34,476 nt of DNA from an uncultured Pelagibacteraceae bacterium (GTDB lineage Bacteria; Pseudomonadota; Alphaproteobacteria; Pelagibacterales; Pelagibacteraceae), in the NCBI GenBank assembly GCA_902581585.1, contig CACHPB010000011.1:1-34476 (forward strand), given 5' to 3'. The notes under the pieces are model-generated. The model had not been told where the DNA came from. It made no database searches and saw only the letters and a list, made by a program, of their open reading frames with translations. Below are positions 18,499 through 25,367 of the stretch, in pieces. Every line of letters starts with the position of its first letter. Position 1 is the first letter of the stretch. The translations under genes were made by a program, and so were the position numbers.

Positions 18499-19773
18499 CT
18501 AAAACTGTTCTGACTCAGTTGACCCTTCCATTGCTGTGGTTGAACTCTTCCCTGAGCTAATTGTATTTGAAACTGCATCAAAATAAGATGTTCCTACTTC
18601 TCTTTGGTGTTTCACACTTGTATATCCATCTTTTTCTCTTGCAAATTCATGCTGTTGAATTTTAGAGTATGCAGTCATTCCCTCTTTTTTGTATTTTTCT
18701 GCTAACTCAAATATCGCAATATTTTGCGTATGAAAACCAGCAAGTGTGATGAATTGAAATTTGTAACCTATTTCTCCAATTTTTCTTTGGAACGATCCAA
18801 TTTCCTCATCTGATAAGTGTTTCTTCCAGTTAAATGATGGGGAACAATTATAGGCTAACATCTTACCAGGATATTTTTCGTGGATAGCATCAGCAAATTT
18901 CTTTGCTTCATCTAAATTTGGTGTTGCTGTTTCACACCATATTAAATCTGCATATGGAGCATAAGCAAGACCTCTTGAGATTGCTTGCTCTATGCCATCT
19001 TTTACATAAAAGAAACCCTCTGGAGATCTTTCACCAGTTAAAAAAGGTTTATCATTTTCATCAAAATCGTTGGTAATTAATTTAGCAGCATTAGCATCAG
19101 TTCTTGCAAGTATGATGAGAGGAACATCTGCAATATCTGCTGCTAATCTTGCTGCTTTAAGGTTTCTAACCATAGTTCCAGTTGGAACCAAAACTTTACC
19201 GCCCATGTGACCACATTTTTTCTCACTTGCCAATTGATCTTCAAAGTGAACGCCAGCGGCACCTGCTCTAATAAATTTTTTTGTTAATTCGAATACATTT
19301 AATGGACCGCCAAATCCAGCCTCACCATCAGCTATTATAGGTAACATGTAATCAGTTCTTTTACTTTTATCCATATCTCCATCTATCATTTCCATATGCT
19401 GAATTTGATCAGCTCTGATTAAAGAATTGTTCATAGTCTCAACTAATTTTGGTGCACTATCATATGGATATAACGATTGGTCAGGGTACATTTCACCAGC
19501 ACTGTTGGCATCAGCTGCTACTTGCCATCCACTGAGATAAATTGCTTTTAAACCAGCTTTTGCATGTTGAACTGCGTGGTTTCCAGAAAGTGAACCTAAA
19601 GTGTTCACATAAGCCTCTGTATTTAAAAGTCTCCAAAGCTTTTGGGACTGCATTTTGCACATTGAATACTCAATTTTAATTGATCCTCTTAATCTTTCAA
19701 CTTCCTCAGGTGTGTAATCTCTTTTAATTCCTGCAAATCTTTGTAAGTCGTATGAAATGTTTTCAGCTGACAC
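18499..19773 (-). CDS. aceA: isocitrate lyase
   Basis: Cleaves isocitrate to glyoxylate and succinate, the entry to the glyoxylate shunt. The 424-residue protein carries the isocitrate lyase signature [14 protein letters not shown] with catalytic Cys187 (residues 185-198), the metal/substrate-site segments [11 protein letters not shown] and GVHFEDQ, and the ARTDANAA stretch. Length fits the bacterial short form. The start is GTG at 19771-19773, supported by a Shine-Dalgarno AGAGAGG 5 bases upstream. No malate synthase gene is in the window. It is divergent from an ScfR/RamB-type regulator and shares a site-rich control region with it, which suggests direct regulation. A 53-codon ORF precedes it on the same strand. 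Confidence 0.97.
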   Translation of the reverse strand: MSAENISYDLQRFAGIKRDYTPEEVERLRGSIKIEYSMCKMQSQKLWRLLNTEAYVNTLGSLSGNHAVQHAKAGLKAIYLSGWQVAADANSAGEMYPDQSLYPYDSAPKLVETMNNSLIRADQIQHMEMIDGDMDKSKRTDYMLPIIADGEAGFGGPLNVFELTKKFIRAGAAGVHFEDQLASEKKCGHMGGKVLVPTGTMVRNLKAARLAADIADVPLIILARTDANAAKLITNDFDENDKPFLTGERSPEGFFYVKDGIEQAISRGLAYAPYADLIWCETATPNLDEAKKFADAIHEKYPGKMLAYNCSPSFNWKKHLSDEEIGSFQRKIGEIGYKFQFITLAGFHTQNIAIFELAEKYKKEGMTAYSKIQQHEFAREKDGYTSVKHQREVGTSYFDAVSNTISSGKSSTTAMEGSTESEQF

Positions 19774-19778
19774 TTAAA

Positions 19779-19785
19779 CCTCTCT
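19779..19785 (-). promoter_or_regulatory. Shine-Dalgarno site that fixes the GTG start of aceA
   Basis: On the minus strand AGAGAGG (19785 to 19779) lies five bases before the GTG at 19773. It extends upstream as AAAAGAGAGAGG. The spacing is ideal and no other start codon nearby has such a site, so the GTG is the probable start of aceA. Confidence 0.75.
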
Positions 19786-19818
19786 CTTTTTGAATAAATG
19801 ACTAGAAATTACTAATTT

Positions 19819-19980
19819 TTAATTTGAACTGTATTCTTCAGTAAATTCGTTCATTCCGCTTGATCCCCAATCGCAATGATCGTCTCTAATGTAGATGCCT
19901 TTAGACTTATGTTCAGAATGCTCTTCTTTATTAGTAATTTGGTAGTTATTTTCTATATTATTGATTTTGTTTTTTTCCAT
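19819..19980 (-). CDS. possible 53-residue small protein upstream of aceA
   Basis: An ATG at 19978-19980 opens a frame of 53 codons ending in TAA at 19819-19821, 45 bases before aceA on the same strand. The product is very hydrophilic: an Asn/Lys/Glu-rich N-terminal half (MEKNKINNIENNYQI), then HSEHKSKGIYIRDDHCDWGSSGMNEF with a compact D-H-C-D-W core. No signal peptide or membrane helix. The ending loosely recalls small alphaproteobacterial proteins with a GDW motif (such as DUF1674), but the match is weak. It could be a small protein co-expressed with aceA, a leader peptide, or chance. Codon use resembles the neighbours. Confidence 0.45.
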   Translation of the reverse strand: MEKNKINNIENNYQITNKEEHSEHKSKGIYIRDDHCDWGSSGMNEFTEEYSSN

Positions 19981-20084
19981 GTAAACTTTATAATTTACAA
20001 TATTTACAAAATCTACAATTAATTAGATTTTCCTTGTAAAATAGAATAATTTTATGTAAATTTAAATTTACAAAATTTACAAAT
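19981..20084. promoter_or_regulatory. aceA/regulator control region with repeated TTTACAAA sites
   Basis: Between the small ORF/aceA and the divergent regulator gene lie TTTACAA at 19994-20000, TTTACAAA at 20003-20010, TCTACAA at 20012-20018 (9-base periodicity), the inverted TTGTAAA at 20034-20040, and TTTACAAA at 20067-20074 and 20076-20083. TGTAAATTTAAATTTACA at 20055-20072 is a perfect 18-base palindrome. The sites resemble the TTTGCAAA elements bound by RamB and PccR, relatives of the adjacent regulator, with A in place of G. The last site ends 7 bases before the regulator ATG, so autoregulation is likely. Direct binding is an inference. Confidence 0.7.
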
Positions 20085-20090
20085 AGTAAA

Positions 20091-21515
20091 ATGAGTCGAA
20101 TTGATACAAAAATCGGTCCAAAAATCAAAGCTTTTAGAAGACAGTTAGGTATCCAAGCTAACAAACTAGCTGAGGAAATGTCTATCTCTCCAAGTTATTT
20201 AAATCTAATCGAAAGTGGAAAAAGGAAAATTGATGGTGATTTGCTGTTAAGGGTTTGTGATAAACTTAAAATTGAACTTTCAGATTTAACAAGTAAGACA
20301 GATATTAATCTAGAGAGCAACATATCTGAGTTATTGGGTGATGAACTTTTTGAAGATCTAGATATCTTAGGACCAGAAGTAAAAGATTTGGTTAACACAA
20401 ATCCAAAAATTGCTAAAGCTTTAATTAAGCTTGGCGATAACTTTAAACAAAAAGATCATGAAATTTTTAATAAACTAGAAAATATTTCAGGTAAAATTAT
20501 TGACGGAAGAAAAAATGCATTCCCTGGAGAAGTAATTTCTGACTTTTTACAAGAGAATAAAAACTTTTTTCCAAAGTTAGAAGATTTTGCAAATGAAATT
20601 TTTGATAAGGTTAAACAAAATAACAGAACAAGATACATAGCTCTTTGTGATTTTCTAAAAACTGAGTACGGTATAACAGTTAAAGATGTGATTCCAAAAG
20701 AAGGAAAGCCATTTTCAAAAATATACAAAGTAAAAGATAAAGAATTATTACTGTCTGATTATCTTTCTCTTGAAACAAAAAAACTTTTTGCTGCAGCACA
20801 GATTTCACAAGAGGGAGCATCAAAAGAAATTGATGAATACCTATCAACATTTAGTTTTCCGACAAATGAGTCTAAAAAATTAACAAGGGTTGCTCTTTTA
20901 AATTATTGTGGAGCAGCAATATTAATGCCCTACTCTCTTTTTCATAAAGAGTGTAAAGAACTGAAATACGATCTTGAACTTTTACAAAATACATTTGCAA
21001 CATCTTTTGAACAAGTTGCACATAGAGTAACATGTTTACAAGATCCCAAACTTCCTGGAATTCCTTTTCATTTTTTAAGAGTAGATGTTGCAGGAAATAT
21101 CTCAAAAAGATTTTCATTATCAGGTATTGAAATACCAAGATATGGTGGTGCTTGTCCGAGATGGAATGTTTACTCAGCTTTTTCAAGGCCTGGCGTAATT
21201 CAAGCAGCGGTGAGTAAAATGACTAATGGAGAAAAATACGTTTGTATAGCAAAGACAGTTGAAAAAGGTGTCGGAAGATATGGACAGAAGAAAAGTATGT
21301 TATCTATAGGTCTAGGATGTGAAGCGAAATATGCAAAAGAATTTGTCTATACTGAAAATTTAGATTTAACCGATAAAAAATCTGAGTTACCCATAGGTGT
21401 TTCATGTAGAACATGCGATAGACTTGATTGTTCACAGAGGGCCTTTCCGCCTCTTCATAAAAAATTTGATGTAGATATAAATTCTAGAGGAGTTTCTGTT
21501 TACGTAAATGAATAA
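20091..21515 (+). CDS. ScfR-family (RamB/PccR-like) XRE transcriptional regulator
   Basis: A 474-residue regulator. Residues about 10-65 form an XRE helix-turn-helix (GPKIKAFRRQLG, then LAEEMSISPSYLNLIESGKR). The middle carries an IrrE/ImmA-like domain in which the usual metallopeptidase HExxH is absent (the equivalent stretch reads KKLFAAAQISQEG), followed by ALLNYCGAAILMPYSLF. The C-terminal DUF2083 domain has the cysteine set C439, C442 and C447 in CRTCDRLDCSQRAFPPL. This architecture belongs to regulators that sense short-chain acyl-CoA and control acetate or propionate use, such as Corynebacterium RamB and Rhodobacter PccR. Placement beside aceA points to aceA as target. Effector and sign of control are not visible in sequence. 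Confidence 0.9.
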   Translation: MSRIDTKIGPKIKAFRRQLGIQANKLAEEMSISPSYLNLIESGKRKIDGDLLLRVCDKLKIELSDLTSKTDINLESNISELLGDELFEDLDILGPEVKDLVNTNPKIAKALIKLGDNFKQKDHEIFNKLENISGKIIDGRKNAFPGEVISDFLQENKNFFPKLEDFANEIFDKVKQNNRTRYIALCDFLKTEYGITVKDVIPKEGKPFSKIYKVKDKELLLSDYLSLETKKLFAAAQISQEGASKEIDEYLSTFSFPTNESKKLTRVALLNYCGAAILMPYSLFHKECKELKYDLELLQNTFATSFEQVAHRVTCLQDPKLPGIPFHFLRVDVAGNISKRFSLSGIEIPRYGGACPRWNVYSAFSRPGVIQAAVSKMTNGEKYVCIAKTVEKGVGRYGQKKSMLSIGLGCEAKYAKEFVYTENLDLTDKKSELPIGVSCRTCDRLDCSQRAFPPLHKKFDVDINSRGVSVYVNE

Positions 21516-21519
21516 AAGG

Positions 21520-22683
21520 TTAATTTTGCTTTAGTTTCTGCCTTTTTTTTGAAATTAATTGAGTAAGTGAGTCCACCATTAAGTCTGATGCTTTGAATAT
21601 TTCATTAGGTTTGAACTCATAAGACATATTTTTTTCATCATTGGTCTTATCTTCTATTATTATTCCTTTATCAGGCGAATTATCCTTAATATATATTAAA
21701 ATTAGCCATTCTTCGTCCGATGACTCGTCCCATTTTATAAATATTTCTCCAGTCTCAAATCTTTTATCTATGCATCTGAATATAGACATATGTCTTGTAA
21801 TGTATCTTTTGTTTAATTGAAAAACTAAACTGTTAGCACTTCTATAAAAACTTTCTAAAGCAAACTCAATTTTTTGTCTTGCTAAGTTATATTCCCTTTC
21901 TTTTTGAAGTAGGGCTGATCTATCATCTTCTTCATCAGTTTTTACTCCAAGAGCTTCGACTCTTTCTCTAATTTTTTGATCTCTAATTAATCTATATTTA
22001 TTTTTTAAATTTTCTATTCTCTGTTGTAATTCTGCATAGTTGTCTCTTTTTTCTCTTAGAGAAATCTTCTCTAGTTTTTCAAGTTCTTTTACTTCTCTTA
22101 TTCTAAATCTTTCGATCTGCTTCTGTATTCTTAGCTCTTGTAAAAACTTCTTTTGTCTTTCTGCTTGCTCTTTTCTTAGTAAAGCTTGTTCTTTTCTTAA
22201 AAATAATTTTAAATCTTTAGCTCTTAATTTTTCTATTCTCTCTTCGTCTTTTAATTCTTGTTGCTTTAGTTTAAACTGCTTTTGTTCTTGCAAAATTTTC
22301 TCTTTTTTAATTTTTTCTTTTTCTATATCTCTTTTCTCAATTTCCATTAATTTTAGTCTTCTTTTTTCTTCCTTTCTCTGAAATTTGAATTCATTTATTT
22401 TGTCATCTATAGATTGAAAAAACTTCGAAATACCTCGGTCAATTGCAAAAATGTCAAATTTTACTTTAACCTTTAATTTTGATTTTAACTTTTCTTCTAC
22501 TCTGACTGATTTTGTAATTAAATTATTCTTTATTTTTTTTTTAAGAGTGAACTTTTTTTCTTGGACCTTCTTTTTTTTTGAATTAATGATCTTTTTCTTC
22601 TTTTTTATTTTTTTTCTAGCTTTTAAAGGAATTTTTCTTTTTTTTTTGATATTTTTTGATTTTTTTTTTTTATTTTTTTTCAT
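21520..22683 (-). CDS. extremely lysine-rich coiled-coil protein, function unknown
   Basis: A 387-residue protein with three parts. Residues 1-60 are a polybasic tail (about half lysine, e.g. ARKKIKKKKKIINSKKKK), encoded by long A/T homopolymers. Residues about 100-270 are a continuous charged coiled coil (K/E/R/L/Q-rich). The last about 115 residues look globular, with RHMSIFRCIDKRFETGEIFIKWD, EEWLILIYIKD and a final helix (SDLMVDSLTQLISKKR). No signal peptide. The polybasic tail suggests nucleic-acid, ribosome or membrane-surface binding, as an inference. No family recognised. It converges with the regulator gene (4-base gap) and is downstream of cfa on the same strand. Confidence 0.75.
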   Translation of the reverse strand: MKKNKKKKSKNIKKKRKIPLKARKKIKKKKKIINSKKKKVQEKKFTLKKKIKNNLITKSVRVEEKLKSKLKVKVKFDIFAIDRGISKFFQSIDDKINEFKFQRKEEKRRLKLMEIEKRDIEKEKIKKEKILQEQKQFKLKQQELKDEERIEKLRAKDLKLFLRKEQALLRKEQAERQKKFLQELRIQKQIERFRIREVKELEKLEKISLREKRDNYAELQQRIENLKNKYRLIRDQKIRERVEALGVKTDEEDDRSALLQKEREYNLARQKIEFALESFYRSANSLVFQLNKRYITRHMSIFRCIDKRFETGEIFIKWDESSDEEWLILIYIKDNSPDKGIIIEDKTNDEKNMSYEFKPNEIFKASDLMVDSLTQLISKKRQKLKQN

Positions 22684-22714
22684 TATTACTGTTTAATTAT
22701 TTATCAGTAATATT

Positions 22715-23902
22715 TTAATAAATATAGTCCCGAGTGTTAGGAACAGAAATATTATCTTTAGATAATTGCAACTGAAATACAACCTGATCTCCCCATTTAA
22801 ATGCCATTTCACAACTGGCTAAGTAAAATTCCCACATTCTAAAAAATTTTTCATCAAACATCCCTAAAACTATATCTTTTTTAGATAAAAATCTCTCCTT
22901 CCAGTTTCTGAGAGTATGTGCATAGTGCATTCTAAGAACTTCAATATCAGACACTATAAGACCAGACTTTTCTATGGGTTTTGCCACTTCACTCAAGCTT
23001 GGTGTGTAACCACCAGGAAAAATATACTTTTGTATCCATGGTTGTGGGTCTCTTGGAGGCATTGAGGAACCAATTGTATGGATTAATGCTATTCCTTTTT
23101 CACTCAAAAGCTTAAAAACTGTATTAAAATATGTTTTGTAAAAATTTCTTCCAACATGTTCAAACATTCCAACACTTACAACTCTATCAAACTTCTCATT
23201 TAACTGCCTATAATCAATCAGTTTAAAGTCTACTTGATTAGACAAATTCATTTCTTTTGCTTTGTTATTGCTATATTCAAATTGATTTTCTGACAATGTT
23301 ATACCTGTAACAGTAGCATTTGTTTTCTTCGCTATTGCTAATGCTAATGTTCCCCATCCTGAACCAATATCTAAAACTTTTTGATTGGGCTGAATATTTA
23401 ATTTTTTTATAATGTGATCGATCTTGTTACTTTGGGCTTGTTCAAGCGTATCATTATCATTCTTAAAATAAGCACAAGAATATTGTCTGTTTTCATCTAG
23501 AAATAGATCATAAAGTTTCTCTGAAATATCATAATGATGTGCAACATTTTCTTTTGATTTTATGATTTTGTTTAAATTTGTAAGATACCCAAAAGTACCT
23601 CTTATTTTTTTTATTATTGCTCCATATGAATTGATATTTCCTCGACCTATATTTTTAAAAGCTAGTTCTAAAAATTCTGTTAGTGTTCCATTCTCTATAA
23701 CAAGAGATCCGTCCATATAAGCCTCGCCAAAATATAAATCTGGATTTATAAGAAGCTTTTGCATTAACTTTTGATCAAGCAACTTAATTACTATTGGCTT
23801 TGCTTTTATTGGCTTACCAATTACATACTTTTTTGAGTTTGAATCTATAAGTTCAAAACCATCATCTTTAAACAAATTATTTAAAAAACTTATTAAACTC
23901 AT
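22715..23902 (-). CDS. cfa: cyclopropane-fatty-acyl-phospholipid synthase family methyltransferase
   Basis: A 395-residue SAM-dependent enzyme that adds a methylene to cis double bonds of membrane phospholipid acyl chains. Recognisable are the N-terminal lipid-binding domain with YFGEAYMDGSLVIENGTLTEF, the KENVAHHYDISEKLYDLFLD motif and the following QYSCAYF, SAM motif VLDIGSGWGTLALAIA (about 176-191), VSVGMFEHVG (about 240-249) and the conserved WIQKYIFPGGYTPSL (about 287-301). All active-site-like segments are intact. The start is 1 base after the stop of the DapA-family gene (TAA-A-ATG), so the two are co-translated. A fatty acid methyltransferase of related type (e.g. tuberculostearic) is an alternative. 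Confidence 0.93.
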   Translation of the reverse strand: MSLISFLNNLFKDDGFELIDSNSKKYVIGKPIKAKPIVIKLLDQKLMQKLLINPDLYFGEAYMDGSLVIENGTLTEFLELAFKNIGRGNINSYGAIIKKIRGTFGYLTNLNKIIKSKENVAHHYDISEKLYDLFLDENRQYSCAYFKNDNDTLEQAQSNKIDHIIKKLNIQPNQKVLDIGSGWGTLALAIAKKTNATVTGITLSENQFEYSNNKAKEMNLSNQVDFKLIDYRQLNEKFDRVVSVGMFEHVGRNFYKTYFNTVFKLLSEKGIALIHTIGSSMPPRDPQPWIQKYIFPGGYTPSLSEVAKPIEKSGLIVSDIEVLRMHYAHTLRNWKERFLSKKDIVLGMFDEKFFRMWEFYLASCEMAFKWGDQVVFQLQLSKDNISVPNTRDYIY

Positions 23903-23903
23903 T

Positions 23904-24788
23904 TTATGCTGCTTTTAATATCTCCATATCAAAATTAAGTTTCTTTAAATCCGACAACAGATCTTGTTTTTCTGTTTCATCTAATAATTTCAAGGGAGGT
24001 AAAAGATTCTTATAAATTGAATTTTTTTCAGCCATTAAAGTATGAAGACTTGAAATTAAGTTATATTTGTCAAAAGACATCCTTACATCACACAAATTTT
24101 GATTGAGGGAAAGAGATTGATCATTATAAAAATTATCATAGATCCTTCTAGCTAAATGACCAGTAACATTAGTCGTTGCAGTAATAATGCCATGACAGCC
24201 TAGTTCTAATCCTTTTAAAAGTTTTGTCTCAGATCCTGGAAAAATTGAAAAATTTTTTATTTTTAAATTTTCAAATAGATTATAACTACTGTCTTTTACA
24301 CCTACAATTTGATCAGGGAAAATCTTTGCCAAATGATGAATACATTCAGGACTAAATTTATAGCCAGAAAGTTTCTCGAAATTATACAAAATAATCTTAC
24401 AGTCATTTACTTGTTCAATAATTTTTGAATAAAAATTTATGACATCTTTATCATTATATTTATAGTAAGCGGGAGGCATAATTAAAAAAGTATTAAAATT
24501 CATACTTTTAGAAATTTTTATTAAATTAATATTATCTGCAAGAGAATTAAGGCCAGTGCCAATTATAAATTTATCCCTATATCTGCTTTTTGGTAACTGG
24601 TTGATTAATTGAATTTTTTCGCTTAATGAAATCAATTGTGATTGGCCAGTACTTCCAAAAAAAACTGCTCCATGACAACCCGTGTCTATAACATTTTCTG
24701 CATGCTTAATTGTATTATCAATATCTAGAGAGAGATCACTCTTAAGTATTGATAAAGACGCAGCAAAAATACCCTTTAATTCAATCAT
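23904..24788 (-). CDS. DapA/NAL-family aldolase or lyase (Schiff-base)
   Basis: A 294-residue TIM-barrel protein of the dihydrodipicolinate synthase / N-acetylneuraminate lyase family. The Schiff-base lysine is Lys165 in VGVKDSS, the catalytic tyrosine Tyr135 in LYNFEKLSG, and the substrate carboxylate loop is GSTGQSQLISLSEK (45-58), where true DapA has GTTGE. GSTG is more like N-acetylneuraminate lyase and keto-deoxy-sugar aldolases, so this is probably not the lysine-pathway enzyme. The exact substrate cannot be read from sequence. Placed 54 bases downstream of the membrane J-domain gene and 1 base before cfa on minus; no metabolic link with cfa is evident. Confidence 0.85.
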   Translation of the reverse strand: MIELKGIFAASLSILKSDLSLDIDNTIKHAENVIDTGCHGAVFFGSTGQSQLISLSEKIQLINQLPKSRYRDKFIIGTGLNSLADNINLIKISKSMNFNTFLIMPPAYYKYNDKDVINFYSKIIEQVNDCKIILYNFEKLSGYKFSPECIHHLAKIFPDQIVGVKDSSYNLFENLKIKNFSIFPGSETKLLKGLELGCHGIITATTNVTGHLARRIYDNFYNDQSLSLNQNLCDVRMSFDKYNLISSLHTLMAEKNSIYKNLLPPLKLLDETEKQDLLSDLKKLNFDMEILKAA

Positions 24789-24842
24789 GCAATAAAATTA
24801 ATATAAAATAAAATTTAGTAAAGTACTAATATTATTAAAGAT

Positions 24843-25349
24843 TTATATACTCTTAATTACTATTTCTTTCGCCTCATTCACAATTGATGCAAGCCTATTT
24901 AATTCAGGACTTACATCAGGATGTATCTTTTTCATAATTTTTTTATAAGAGTTTAAAATTTCACTTTTTGAATATTTTTTTTTTGGATCTAAATTTAAAA
25001 TTTTATATGCTTCCTCTAAATTCATACTCTGTTGGGGGCTTGCTTGGTTAAAATTATTAAAATTGAATCTTCCAGAGTTTCTTAAAACTCTAAACAAACC
25101 CCAAAGTCTTAATAATTGAAAAAGCGATATTCCTGCCTTGGTTTTAATTAAAGGTAAAATAGCTAATACAAAAGGTAATGAAAAAATATATCTACCAGCA
25201 TATACCATTATAAAAGCTAGCAAAATTGAAGATAAAATTATTAATATTCTTATAAATTTTGAAATTTTTTTCGCAGATGTTCTAGCAAACCAATTAAGGA
25301 TAACGTAGACAATTAGGAAAATAATAACTGTTATAAAAAAAATATTCAT
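24843..25349 (-). CDS. membrane-anchored J-domain protein (TIM14/PAM18-like layout)
   Basis: A 168-residue protein: an N-terminal membrane helix (about 3-20), a second and third hydrophobic stretch (about 33-52 and 55-68), a short linker (GRFNFNNFNQASPQQS), then a C-terminal J-domain (about 110-168) with LEEAYKILNLDPKKKYSKSEIL, helix II KKIMKKIHPDVSPE containing the HPD tripeptide, and a closing helix. A J-domain at the C-terminus of a small membrane protein is the arrangement of mitochondrial TIM14/PAM18 and its alphaproteobacterial relatives, which recruit Hsp70 to the membrane. It is divergent from the oligopeptidase B gene with only 18 bases between start codons. Confidence 0.86.
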   Translation of the reverse strand: MNIFFITVIIFLIVYVILNWFARTSAKKISKFIRILIILSSILLAFIMVYAGRYIFSLPFVLAILPLIKTKAGISLFQLLRLWGLFRVLRNSGRFNFNNFNQASPQQSMNLEEAYKILNLDPKKKYSKSEILNSYKKIMKKIHPDVSPELNRLASIVNEAKEIVIKSI

Positions 25350-25367
25350 ATATTAATAAATTTCTAT

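Noticed and set aside
19774..20090. Glycine riboswitch near aceA, as reported for glyoxylate-cycle genes of SAR11
   Set aside because: No tandem aptamer-like GGA/GC-rich pairing elements; the gap is filled by the small ORF and the TTTACAAA sites.
21514..21549. Terminator for the regulator gene (AAAAGG ... CCTTTTTTTT)
   Set aside because: The stem is six pairs with a loop of over 20 bases, mostly A-T; too weak to call. The T run is part of the 3' end of the convergent Lys-rich gene.
22640..22683. Lys-rich start of the 21520-22683 gene as sequencing artefact or false N-terminal extension
   Set aside because: The frame is continuous, the ATG lies at its head, no better start exists before residue 100, and basic residues continue into the coiled coil; kept as real but flagged for homopolymer errors.
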